DNA of 29,016 bases. It comes from Cephalothrix spiralis. Taxonomy: Eukaryota > Nemertea > Palaeonemertea > Archinemertea > Cephalotrichidae. The notes beneath the pieces were generated by a model, which was not told the origin of the DNA, did not search any database, and saw only the letters and a list, made by a program, of their open reading frames with translations. Within the stretch, counting starts at the first letter, position 1, and every line of letters starts with the position of its first letter. Shown in pieces: positions 24,801 through 29,016 of the stretch. The DNA is taken from NCBI GenBank assembly GCA_032353305.1, contig JAUCNG010372260.1, positions 1 through 29,016 on the forward strand, written 5' to 3'. Made by a program: the position numbers and the translations under genes.

Positions 24801-27579
24801 CTATATTTTAGAAACTGCCCGATTCTTTTAACTAAATAAATCAAAAAATTAAATATAACATCCCCAGTACTCCTCGTTATGTATAAACTCAAATGCACCC
24901 AGCACCATTATAGCACCATATGTATGTCATGTAGATATTTACACTTCAAACATTTTTACAACAAACATTTATCAATTTTTATTTTGTATATAGATAAGGA
25001 GAAGCGAGCTAAGTTATCTAACTTGTGCCAATCCTTTTGTTTTATTTTAATATAATTGTAATAATATGTTTTGATTAGACAATAAAATATGCAATGAATG
25101 AAATAAAACTTGAAAATGGATCAAAAGGGGATTGGTTGTATAAAATAGTTATTCAACGCGTTTTCGTTAGATAAAAAACTTATTCTACTAAATGTATTTT
25201 TACGACGGAATGCAGGTACAAAGAAAAAGGTTTTCTTCGACATAAAAAATAATGATTAGCCAATTTTAAACATTTCCTGAAATTAATCAGATTAAAAAAT
25301 ACCAGGTCACTTCTACATATCACTATCTTTATGTTTCAGGTTGTAGTTGGTGATAGACAGACCGAACTCCCATACGCATATGCAAACACAACAGTCAGCC
25401 GAACATTCGACAGCATTAAATTGGTAAATACCGAAGGTCTCACAGTTTCTTGCGACTTGAAACATGATATATGCTCAGTTGATATCTCAGGATGGTACTA
25501 CGGTAGAACTGGTGGCTTACTTGGAACTTATGACAACGAGCCTTCAAATGACTTCGTCACTCCATCAAAAGAACTCAAAACTGATTCCGATTCATTCGCA
25601 AGAAGTTGGCAACTCACCGGTGGCCGATGCAGCACAAGATCATACGTATCACAACGCCAATCAACTAAATCAGCTGAAGCCTGCGATAAACTCTTCAAAG
25701 AAACCGAATCACCATTCAGACCATGCTTCAAAATCGTCAATCCAGAATTCTATAACAAGATCTGTAAAACTGATTCCAAGCCTGAATGTGATGCAATGGC
25801 ATTCTACATTCAAGAATGTAAAAACCAAGGAGTACCTATGAAAATGCCAAGCAAGTGCAGTAAGTATCGACAGTTGTTTATAAATTTACATAAATAGTAA
25901 AATAATTTCCTTTTTGAACTACATATTTTCAAAATTCAAAGATTTGGAGATACCACATTTATTAATTGTTTTCTTTATGTTAAAACAAAGCCTTGTCAAC
26001 TATCGAGATCACTCCATCCAAAGTCTCCATCTTCGACTTTCCAACTTGATCAAATCATTGTACATTTAAAGGTGAAGATTGAAGATGATTATTTACTAAT
26101 TTGAAACTATTCTTTTTACAGATTCCTGTCAAAATGGTGAATCTAACACCATCCAAGGAGTCAAATCTGCAGATGTTGTAATTTTGGTTGAAGAACGAAC
26201 CTGCAACAAGGCTGCATCAATAAAATTCCAGAGTCTCCTTCGTCAACTTGAATACAGTTTGGGATCAAAGGGTCTCCGACAAAACCGATTTGGAGTAGTA
26301 GCATATGGTGGTGAAGGTGTACACTACAATGCTCACATTCACACTGCTGAAAACAAACTGTTTAGTGATGTTAGACAAGTAAGCAGAACCCTTCATTCAT
26401 TAGACTTTGAAAATGATGGTAAACAAGGAGATCTGACCGAAGCAATTAATTATGCCGCTAAATATACCTTCCGTGCTGGAGTTTCAAAGATCTTTGTTGT
26501 CCTTCCATGTGGTGATGACAAAGTGAGTGCCTCTATTGAAAATGTTCTGCTGGACAGGGCTATCAGTATGCACATCGCTATCCCACATGATTTCGAAATG
26601 ATGACCGCAACTCCAAAAACACAGTACATCTTTGGAGTTGATAAGAACACTGCCTACACAGTTCATGATGTCAGAGCACGTGAATTACGTGGTGACAAAG
26701 ACTTCTTCAAACAGGTTATCGTCCCACAAAGCCAGCTCATTAAATCAGCTTTAAAAACCGAAGGATCTGTATTCAATATCAAGAAAATGACTGATGGTAG
26801 AAGTGGATACCAGAAACATTTCATGGATGTTTTCGCCCGCCGTATCGCCAAGACAGCCATTCCAACATCATGCCAAACATGTTCATGCGTCAACGGAGAA
26901 ACCATCTGCCGACCATGTGATAACGTAGAACCAACAGTTCCACCAATGGCAAATCCTCTACAAACTCCACCAAGCTTTCAGATCAATTACGAGGTAATTA
27001 AATTTGATATAATTTTAACTAGTAGCCCAACTCGTGATTGTAATAGGAAGATGAACGATAATACAGAAACTGTTCCCGAACAATTGCGGAAAATATTCCT
27101 AAATAATAGATGAATGATTAATTATCTGTAACTAAAATTGCCTCAAAACTTGATTGTCACTAGCTTAAAATTAAAAGAAGTAAATGCAACCAGCTAATTA
27201 TCTGTAACTAAAATGGGAATAGGGTAGTACTCTTTCGCCCCATGGCTTTAACTAATTAATTAAGATTTTTATGTGGAAAATTACTCTAGTGAAATCTATG
27301 TTAGTTCTCCAATTTTAGTACGTTGTAAAGTCTGCATTGGTCGAGTGCTATAAAAAGAGTTGCAGCACGAGTGATTTATTAATGGCACAAGCCCCCCCCC
27401 CCTCAGCCCCGGCTCCGCGGTGCCTGCATACGATGTCTCGATGTCGAAAAAAGATTTTATAAAACACTCGTAGGAGCACCTCTTCGGCAGTTCTATGTTT
27501 TCGAAAAAATATGAGCAATTTTTTTGAGTGGATTTCACTAAAATTCTTAATTTTTGAATTTTTTATTTTTCAGAAATAA
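224..27579 (+). CDS. Apolipophorin-II/I-like large lipid transfer protein, 18 exons, 5'-partial
   Basis: This gene encodes a secreted haemolymph lipid carrier of the vitellogenin/apoB/apolipophorin superfamily, whose members wrap a lipid core and move diacylglycerol, phospholipid and sterol between tissues. Joining the 18 exons gives 20,274 bases with consistent splice phases and no internal stop, 6,757 residues plus TAA at 27577. Domains in order are the end of the N-terminal beta-barrel, the alpha-helical domain, a furin-type RSKR site (window residues 537-540), open beta-sheets, a very long beta-repeat belt, amphipathic helices, a vWD domain and a vWA-like domain. Adding the missing N-terminus puts the RSKR near residue 700-750, where insect apoLp-II/I is cleaved (family knowledge). 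Insect apoLp-II/I is about 3,300 residues, so this one is about twice as long, mainly through exon 12. ApoLTP is the main alternative identity. Confidence 0.9.
820..1341 (+). other. Intron 1
   Basis: AT-rich intron with GTAGAT donor and TTTTTCTTACATAG acceptor. It contains a small perfect inverted repeat of 8 bp (CAGGAATT at 879-886 and its complement at 892-899). No coding or RNA signal was seen. Confidence 0.8.
1342..1507 (+). CDS. Exon 2: alpha-helical domain
   Basis: Encodes 55 residues of the superhelical domain, including F-H-D-A-V-P-M-V-G-T-P-A-S-V, which matches the conserved D-A-x-P-x-x-G-T-x-x-S-V stretch of vitellogenin_N-type domains, followed by an amphipathic helix pair with M-W-M-S-S-L-A-F. 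The donor is GTAAGT and the phase is 0. Confidence 0.88.
1508..2036 (+). other. Intron 2
   Basis: AT-rich intron with GTAAGT donor and TTTTTGCAG acceptor. It carries a short hexamer microsatellite (CCAATG-type units, about 1943-1966) and otherwise nothing that I recognise. Confidence 0.8.
1943..1966 (+). repeat. Hexanucleotide microsatellite (TGCCAA)n
   Basis: About four consecutive near-perfect copies of a six-base unit lie in intron 2. It looks like a simple repeat with no visible role. Confidence 0.75.
2037..2363 (+). CDS. Exon 3: alpha-helical domain
   Basis: Encodes 109 residues, phase 0 at both ends. The string L-K-A-I-G-N-M-G-G corresponds to the conserved I-G-N-M-G turn of the helical domain in apoB, MTP and vitellogenin. 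It is followed by a cysteine-containing loop and I-R-V-A-A-I-G-A-F-R-R-M, the equivalent of the apoB A-I-Q-A-L-R-K-M helix. These landmarks place the exon in the middle-to-late superhelix. Confidence 0.9.
2364..2828 (+). other. Intron 3
   Basis: Intron with GTAAGT donor and TTTTCTAG acceptor. A locally GC-richer patch with a G run sits near 2755-2775. Open frames crossing it on both strands have no family signal and are judged to be chance. Confidence 0.8.
2829..3392 (+). CDS. Exon 4: end of helical domain, linker and RSKR cleavage site
   Basis: Encodes 188 residues, phase 0 at both ends. It has the conserved E-I-R-I-N-A-Y-L-A-V-M-Q-C-P helix, then W-T-H-L-T-N-L, then K-F-S-R-N-Y, all of which align by eye to apoB (A-A-Y-L-M-L-M, S-H-I-A-N, R-K-F-S-R-N-Y). 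After that a beta segment begins (F-F-L-E-S-V), and near the end lies R-S-K-R-S at 3348-3362. The region after the site is polar and likely exposed, as expected for a processing loop. Confidence 0.92.
3348..3359 (+). other. Furin-type cleavage site RSKR (apoLp-II / apoLp-I boundary)
   Basis: The codons read R-S-K-R followed by Ser, within a basic and polar loop (N-E-K-R-S-K-R-S). In insects apoLp-II/I is cut by furin at an R-x-[KR]-R site around residue 720. This site is at window residue 540, and the missing N-terminus would bring it close to that position. Cleavage itself is inferred. Confidence 0.75.
3393..3921 (+). other. Intron 4
   Basis: AT-rich intron with GTATAT donor and TTATTTTAG acceptor. 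The exon-4 reading frame stays open for a further 207 bases beyond the donor, but the sequence there is low-complexity and unlike the family. Nothing else was recognised. Confidence 0.8.
3922..4247 (+). CDS. Exon 5: open beta-sheet domain (DUF1943-like)
   Basis: Encodes 108 residues and ends in phase 2. It includes V-F-G-N-E-L-G-Y-Y, which matches the conserved R-x-x-G-N-E-x-x-Y segment of apolipophorins. Then come I-P-T-I-V-G-L-P-L-K-L-A-I-N-G-T-A, corresponding to the P-T-x-x-G-L-P-L family motif, and N-L-K-L-S-G-K. These are landmarks of the beta-sheet domain that closes the lipid pocket. Confidence 0.9.
4334..4363. repeat. Perfect 14 bp inverted repeat with 2-base spacer
   Basis: CCGTTGAATTAGTC at 4334-4347 is followed by CA and then its exact reverse complement at 4350-4363. 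Partial copies of the arm (TTGAATTAGA) recur at 4371-4380. Confidence 0.9.
4455..4570. repeat. Degenerate short repeats (ATCGGAAACGGAAA-like)
   Basis: The string ATCGGAAAC or a close variant recurs at least four times within about 110 bases of intron 5, with purine-rich spacers. The unit spacing is irregular. Confidence 0.6.
4700..4840 (-). mobile_element. Possible tRNA-derived SINE fragment (antisense)
   Basis: Read on the - strand, the region contains GGGTTCGAATCC (complement of 4773-4784), a good match to the RNA polymerase III B-box (GGTTCGANNCC), preceded by tRNA-like text (GACTCAAG...GGTCCTG). The T-arm stem pairs poorly and I see no clear A-box or acceptor stem, so it is not a functional tRNA. 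An old SINE fragment is the likeliest reading, and a chance B-box remains possible. Confidence 0.35.
4946..5128 (+). CDS. Exon 6: open beta-sheet domain
   Basis: Encodes 61 residues between phase-2 splice junctions; the first base completes an AGT Ser codon. The text is alternating hydrophobic/polar beta strand, with G-L-K-M-V-S-T-V-H-S-S-T-E-L-D-G and a strand pair ending F-N-M-P-R-A-K-Q-E-F-F. The M-P-x-x-K-x-E-x motif is usual in apolipophorin beta-sheets. Confidence 0.88.
5407..5662 (+). CDS. Exon 7: open beta-sheet domain with conserved Cys pair (DUF1081-like)
   Basis: Encodes about 85 residues. It has K-K-Y-C-T-G and V-G-V-Q-I-C-G-E, a cysteine pair and a V-Q-I-C-G-E-like strand that are conserved in apolipophorins and apoB-type proteins. 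The exon then gives P-R-F-P-L-T-G-P. It ends in phase 0 with a GTAAGG donor. Confidence 0.9.
5663..5976 (+). other. Intron 7
   Basis: A 314-base AT-rich intron. The string TTTTTGTGATCG occurs twice (near 5698 and 5757) flanking a small GC-richer patch that includes GGTTCGACCC at 5711-5720, a weak B-box match. No coding signal. Confidence 0.75.
5977..6142 (+). CDS. Exon 8: beta-sheet domain
   Basis: Encodes about 55 residues, phase 0 to phase 1. The segment F-K-V-A-V-N-T-P-G-S and the strand D-L-D-L-N-R-M-E-Q-K-L-S-F-D-L, then S-P-W-K-K, follow the family pattern T-P-x-S...S-P-W-K-K-A that opens the long lipid-binding sheet. Confidence 0.88.
6143..6525 (+). other. Intron 8
   Basis: A 383-base AT-rich intron with GTAATT donor and TTCTTTGCAG acceptor. 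I see nothing notable in it. Confidence 0.8.
6526..6728 (+). CDS. Exon 9: beta-sheet domain
   Basis: Encodes 67 residues, phase 1 entry to phase 0 exit. Beta-strand text includes G-K-F-I-I-D-G-E-E-K-G-S-I-N-A-E-F and E-P-T-L-V-I-N-Y-G. The P-x-L-V-I-N-Y family motif marks the same sheet as exons 8 and 10. Confidence 0.86.
6729..7076 (+). other. Intron 9
   Basis: A 348-base intron with a GC-richer patch at about 6840-6910 of unknown origin. There is an alternative acceptor-like CAG at 7041-7043, but 7075-7076 (TTTCAG) gives the phase-0 join and the family-like start L-Q-V-D-F, so it was chosen. Confidence 0.7.
7077..7363 (+). CDS. Exon 10: beta-sheet domain
   Basis: Encodes 95 residues and ends in phase 2. 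Consecutive beta strands appear as V-D-F-K-M-E-N, Y-S-A-S-A-N-I-R-S, F-N-G-F-F-D and L-N-L-D-Y-G-L. No cysteine-rich or catalytic feature is present, which fits a structural lipid-binding role. Confidence 0.85.
7487..7700 (+). CDS. Exon 11: beta-sheet domain
   Basis: Encodes 71 residues. It follows a short 123-base intron and ends exactly at GTAAGT (7701). Strands include F-S-S-N-G-N-L-Q-Y-S-E-G-Q-S-E-A-N-M-E-I-R-Y and Y-K-V-N-G-N-F-K-F, typical of the apolipophorin long sheet. Confidence 0.86.
7701..8043 (+). other. Intron 11
   Basis: A 343-base AT-rich intron with GTAAGT donor and ATTTTTAG acceptor, directly before the giant exon. No embedded feature was recognised. Confidence 0.8.
8044..22460 (+). 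CDS. Exon 12: giant 14.4 kb exon, beta-repeat lipid-binding belt
   Basis: One uninterrupted exon of 14,417 bases encodes about 4,805 residues, 71% of the coding sequence in the window. It joins exon 11 in phase 0 (I-E-E-V-Q-M-V-L) and ends in phase 2 (CTC AG|GTAAAT). The text is almost wholly alternating amphipathic beta strand, with a recurrent T-P-F followed by an aromatic or aliphatic strand, in repeats of about 52-57 residues. This is the family pattern for the belt that wraps the lipid droplet surface. Within it are five 82-residue repeats (14296-15525), three 104-residue repeats (18481-19419) and an R-S-R-S-K-R-S site at 17986-18006. Its last 100 or so residues turn alpha-helical. The ATG at 8059 is internal, not a start. 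Confidence 0.95.
9238..10584 (+). repeat. Regular T-P-F/I beta repeat array, about 56 residues per unit
   Basis: Thr-Pro-Phe/Ile codons begin at 9238, 9400, 9568, 9739, 9910, 10072, 10243, 10405 and 10576. The spacings are 162, 168, 171, 171, 162, 171, 162 and 171 bases, that is 54-57 residues. Between motifs each unit tends to carry a W-x-P-D-K-like strand. The same motif continues less regularly through exon 12 to about 21330. Confidence 0.9.
14296..15525 (+). repeat. Five tandem 246 bp (82-residue) in-frame repeats
   Basis: Units start at 14296, 14542, 14788, 15034 and 15280, each exactly 246 bases long and opening with [AS]-D-I-N-N-L-S-G. Each contains Y-Y-[PT]-[IM]-D, F-x-W-Q-S-G-K-S-V-S-F-K-S (I for F in unit 2) and T-P-F-[NT]-A-L-R. 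Units 1, 3 and 4 share G-S-R-[YF]-I-T-E-G, and units 2 and 5 share E-S-K-Y-I-T-E-G. DNA identity is high by eye, which indicates recent duplication or homogenisation. Confidence 0.97.
17986..18003 (+). other. Second furin-type site R-S-R-S-K-R inside exon 12
   Basis: The codons read R-S-R-S-K-R then Ser-Leu, at window residue 4416. It satisfies both R-x-K-R and R-x-R-x-x-R furin patterns and shares the core R-S-K-R-S with the first site. Cleavage here would release a third chain of about 2,340 residues. Whether it is used is inference. Confidence 0.5.
18481..19419 (+). repeat. Three tandem 312 bp (104-residue) in-frame repeats
   Basis: Units start at 18481, 18793 and 19105. Each begins I-K-A-M-A-Q and contains two T-P-F-S-G-L motifs about 52 residues apart, so each unit is a doublet of the basic beta repeat. 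Units 1 and 2 are nearly identical in DNA. Unit 3 has diverged more and has a one-codon insertion (extra Lys near 19269). Confidence 0.97.
22461..22788 (+). other. Intron 12
   Basis: A 328-base intron with GTAAAT donor and TATTTTCAG acceptor. Nothing notable was seen. Confidence 0.85.
22789..23129 (+). CDS. Exon 13: amphipathic alpha-helical region
   Basis: Encodes 113 residues, phase 2 entry to phase 1 exit. The text shifts from beta strands to long amphipathic helices: R-I-G-Y-Q-V-S-R-F-I-D-N-A, F-A-Q-D-I-I-D-I-I-A-D-F and A-L-E-F-I-Q-E-V-G-D-S-V. Such helices resemble exchangeable-apolipoprotein-like surface helices and could bind the lipid monolayer reversibly (inference). Confidence 0.88.
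23393..24019 (+). CDS. Exon 14: amphipathic helices and pre-vWD linker
   Basis: Encodes about 209 residues. It continues the helical region (W-D-I-I-V-D-F-T-A-E-M, H-V-D-E-A-I-S-Y-L-S-K-M, F-A-T-A-E-F-D-E-F-A), then a beta/proline section (L-H-L-P-V-E-L-P-K-L-H) and a Tyr-rich linker (D-T-Y-Y-K-Y-K-P) that ends W-V-P-P-F-K-G at the vWD domain border. Confidence 0.88.
24020..24392 (+). other. Intron 14
   Basis: A 373-base AT-rich intron with GTAAAT donor and TTTATTTCAG acceptor. Nothing notable was seen. Confidence 0.85.
24393..24595 (+). CDS. Exon 15: von Willebrand type D domain, first half
   Basis: Encodes 68 residues. G-K-H-F-K-T-F-D-G-R-E-F-E-F-S-G-D-C-D-Y-I-L matches the vWD start (H-x-x-T-F-D-G-x-x-Y-x-F-x-G-x-C-x-Y-x-L). 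It is split from the second half by a 744-base phase-0 intron after N-D-G-K. vWD domains occur at the C-terminal part of apolipophorins, vitellogenins and apoLTP. Confidence 0.94.
24596..25339 (+). other. Intron 15
   Basis: The longest intron in the window (744 bases), very AT-rich, with GTATGT donor and TATGTTTCAG acceptor. I see no gene or structured element in it. Confidence 0.85.
25340..25859 (+). CDS. Exon 16: von Willebrand type D domain, second half, and Cys-rich tail
   Basis: Encodes 173 residues, phase 0 to phase 1. V-V-V-G-D-R-Q-T-E-L-P-Y continues the vWD fold, and G-G-L-L-G-T-Y-D-N-E-P-S-N-D-F is the G-L-x-G-x-[YF]-[DN] block. Leu replaces the Cys of the classical G-L-C-G, as I recall for apolipophorins. 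Downstream lie regularly spaced cysteines (A-C-D-K-L-F, P-C-F, K-I-C-K, P-E-C-D, Q-E-C-K, K-C) that resemble a C8-like module after vWD. Confidence 0.92.
26122..26993 (+). CDS. Exon 17: degenerate vWA-like domain and C-terminal Cys cluster
   Basis: Encodes 290 residues. S-A-D-V-V-I-L-V-E-E opens like the D-[IV]-V-F-L-V-D strand of a vWA domain, followed by a helix, N-R-F-G-V-V-A-Y-G-G-E-G, G-D-L-T-E-A-I-N-Y-A, and K-I-F-V-V-L-P-C-G-D-D. The Rossmann-like order is clear, but the D-x-S-x-S metal site is replaced by V-E-E-R-T-C. After the domain there is a C-x2-C-x-C-x6-C-x2-C cluster (26871-26918) and a proline-rich end. A GTAATT donor at 26994 is used in this model. If unspliced, the frame stays open to a TGA at 27111. 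Confidence 0.87.
26994..27573 (+). other. Intron 17
   Basis: A 580-base intron. It contains a direct repeat of 20 bases (27119-27138 and 27195-27214, TAATTATCTGTAACTAAAAT), and an 11-base C run (27392-27402) inside a GC-rich patch extending to about 27425. The acceptor TTTTATTTTTCAG ends at 27573. Confidence 0.65.
27119..27214 (+). repeat. 20 bp direct repeat
   Basis: TAATTATCTGTAACTAAAAT occurs at 27119-27138 and exactly again at 27195-27214, within the last intron. Its origin is unknown. Confidence 0.9.
27574..27579 (+). CDS. Exon 18: terminal codons (Lys, stop)
   Basis: After the acceptor at 27572-27573 the phase-0 frame reads AAA TAA, giving a final Lys and a stop. The model makes almost the whole last exon 3' UTR and gives an exact end to the 20,274-base frame. 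The alternative is retention of intron 17, with a stop at 27111-27113 and 39 extra residues. Confidence 0.6.
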   Translation, partial: K

Positions 27580-27755
27580 GCTGATTTGAACAGACGCAAT
27601 AATGTTCAAGAATTGCATTTTAATTCCCATTTCACCACTGATTTCATTCGATTTAACTTATTTCATTGTCATTAACTTATTACATTTTGAATCATTGTAT
27701 TATCGATTTGTTTATGTAGTATACATTGTATCAATAAAATTAATGTTTCATTATA
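27580..27755 (+). other. 3' UTR
   Basis: AT-rich sequence from the stop to a little beyond the poly(A) signal at 27733. The exact cleavage site is not visible. Confidence 0.55.
27733..27738 (+). terminator. Polyadenylation signal AATAAA
   Basis: A canonical AATAAA lies about 155 bases after the proposed stop codon and is followed by T-rich sequence within 40 bases, as expected for the gene's poly(A) site. Confidence 0.7.
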
Positions 27756-27957
27756 ATTAATCAAAATAATGTTCTTGATTTCTCCAGTTTAAATCACACA
27801 AAGGAGTTTTGTTGGTTGTCTGTGCGTTTGAATTCATTGGTTTATCAATTGAACTTATTGATATAATAATTCGGTAGTTTCGATTTGACAAAAATGAATT
27901 GGCGACAACCGATTGTTTCTACTTATTTATTTTTGTAAAAATGGAAGCTCTCAACTG

Positions 27958-28028
27958 ATTATGTACCAAACATGACTAATAGGTTCTTGATCAGAACTCA
28001 CTATTTGTCCTGATGTTTGGTACATAAT
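27958..28028. repeat. 71 bp palindrome with perfect 16 bp arms
   Basis: ATTATGTACCAAACAT at 27958-27973 is the exact reverse complement of 28013-28028. The interior is partly self-complementary around TGATCA. It could be a small foldback element or a hairpin. Confidence 0.85.
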
Positions 28029-28070
28029 TATTGGGTTCATTCGAAATGTGAAATGACGAAATGCGAAATG

Positions 28071-28338
28071 GTCAATAAAATTCCCCAAAAATCATATTAA
28101 ATTTATTTTTCTGGTAGAACAAATAATTAAAAACGTATTATAATCCATTTCTTCTGGCATTGCATGTAAAAACTCTTAAGAAAAAAATAATTTTGCAAAC
28201 TTGTATTCCGTAAGAATTTTGTTTGCGTTTTTGCATGCAATGCCAGTAACAATAGATGATAGATTATATAATACATTTTTAATTATTTGTTATATCAGAG
28301 AAATAAATTTAATATGATTTTTGGGGAATTTTAATGAC
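28071..28338. mobile_element. MITE-like foldback element, 268 bp
   Basis: The left arm (about 28071-28173) and the right arm (about 28227-28338) are long imperfect inverted repeats, close to 90% identical by eye with a small indel. Matching landmarks are TTCCCCAAAAATCATATTAA against its complement at the far end, AACAAATAATTAAAAA in the middle, and CTGGCATTGCATG near the centre. The whole has no coding capacity. A Tc1/mariner-type origin (TA next to the ends) is a guess. Confidence 0.7.
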
Positions 28339-28542
28339 ACAAATTTTGATATCACAAATGTGTGTTTATACTTTTTTTTAACTCTGCCCAGCAAATTGCT
28401 CACAGCAATTAAAATAAAATACGCCTCTGGCGCGACGGAGCTCATTTGGAAATGATTCCTGACGCGGCGTAAATATCATAAAGGTGCAGAATTTACCAAA
28501 ATGCCAAAACGACACGAGACATTTCAAAACAACATTATAATT

Positions 28543-28940
28543 CGCTTGGAGTTCTCTTTAGAACAGAAAATTTTGTCGTTTTGTCAAGACAGCAAAAACA
28601 ACACTAGACTTATCAAAACGCATTTCGCTTGGTGTACTCCGTAGAAGTGGAAATTCTGTCGTTTTGTCTGTTTTGTTGCTTTGTCAAGACAGTATTTAAA
28701 CAACTCAAAACATATCAATACAATAATAGATTTGTCTTGACAAAGCAACAAAACAGACAAAACGACAGCATATCCAGTTCTAAGGAGAACTCCAAGCGAT
28801 ATGGAAAGTTGTTTTGATATGTTTTGTGTTGTTTGGGCTGTCTTGACAAAGCGACAAAACAGACAAAACGACAGAATTTCCAGTTCTAGGGAGAACTCCA
28901 AGCGATATGTAAAGTTGTTTTGTTGCTTTGTCAAGACAGC
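28543..28940. repeat. Cluster of about 70 bp units in inverted orientation
   Basis: A unit starting CGCTTGG and ending GTCAAGACAG appears on the + strand at about 28543-28592 (shortened) and 28626-28692, and on the - strand at 28733-28803 and 28838-28909. A further partial + copy lies at about 28919-28940. The inner pair contains a perfect 36 bp inverted repeat (28656-28691 against 28733-28768). Open frames here on either strand come from the repeats and are not taken as genes. Confidence 0.85.
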
Positions 28941-29016
28941 ACAAAACATATAAAAAAAACTCATTGTCTTTTAACAACAAAATAAAGATTATGCTTCTTT
29001 AGTCTTGCCTTTCAAA

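Larger units (their letters stand above)
27780..29016. other. 3' flanking region without a recognised gene
   Basis: Beyond the poly(A) site no exon with family similarity or plausible coding bias is seen on either strand. The region is dominated by inverted-repeat elements (27958-28028, 28071-28338, 28543-28940), with a GC-richer stretch at about 28420-28475 of unknown origin. Confidence 0.7.

Noticed and set aside
28584-28964. A - strand protein of 126 residues
   Set aside because: It lies entirely in the inverted-repeat cluster and its text is an effect of the repeats. A + strand frame of similar text appears there too.
1-29016. Microbial systems (CRISPR, operons, phage, toxin modules)
   Set aside because: The window is clearly intron-bearing eukaryotic DNA with one gene. 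The regular repeats found are in-frame protein repeats or foldback elements.

Overview
This window is eukaryotic (invertebrate) genomic DNA that holds almost all of one very large split gene on the + strand. The gene encodes a secreted large lipid transfer protein of the apolipophorin / apolipoprotein B type, with apolipophorin-II/I as the best match. The introns are AT-rich with GT-AG borders, the coding exons are less AT-rich, and there is no prokaryotic layout. An arthropod is the most likely source, because apoLp-II/I cut by a furin-type protease near residue 700 is best known there, but another protostome cannot be excluded from sequence alone.

Layout. Bases 1-223 are the end of an upstream intron; the signal peptide and roughly the first 150-200 residues lie outside the window. 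I assign 18 exons: 224-819, 1342-1507, 2037-2363, 2829-3392, 3922-4247, 4946-5128, 5407-5662, 5977-6142, 6526-6728, 7077-7363, 7487-7700, 8044-22460, 22789-23129, 23393-24019, 24393-24595, 25340-25859, 26122-26993 and 27574-27579. All phases agree. The joined reading frame is 20,274 bases, or 6,757 residues plus TAA. A poly(A) signal follows at 27733. 'Window residue' below counts from base 224.

Domain order: end of the N-terminal lipovitellin-like beta domain and the alpha-helical domain (exons 1-4), an RSKR furin-type site near window residue 540, open beta-sheet domains (exons 5-11), a single 14.4 kb exon encoding about 4,800 residues of beta-repeat lipid-binding belt (exon 12), an amphipathic helical region (exons 13-14), a von Willebrand type D domain (exons 15-16), and a degenerate von Willebrand A-like domain with a short cysteine cluster (exon 17). 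Exon 12 carries a recurring T-P-F motif every 52-57 residues, five tandem 82-residue repeats, three nearly identical tandem 104-residue repeats, and a second RSKR site.

The 3' flank (27780-29016) has no convincing gene. It holds a 71 bp palindrome, a 268 bp foldback (MITE-like) element, and a cluster of about 70 bp units in inverted orientation with a perfect 36 bp inverted repeat. Intron 5 holds a perfect 14 bp hairpin and a degenerate tRNA-SINE-like B-box. I see no second protein-coding gene and no new multi-gene system; the unusual features are the giant repeat-bearing exon, the possible third chain, and the foldback elements.
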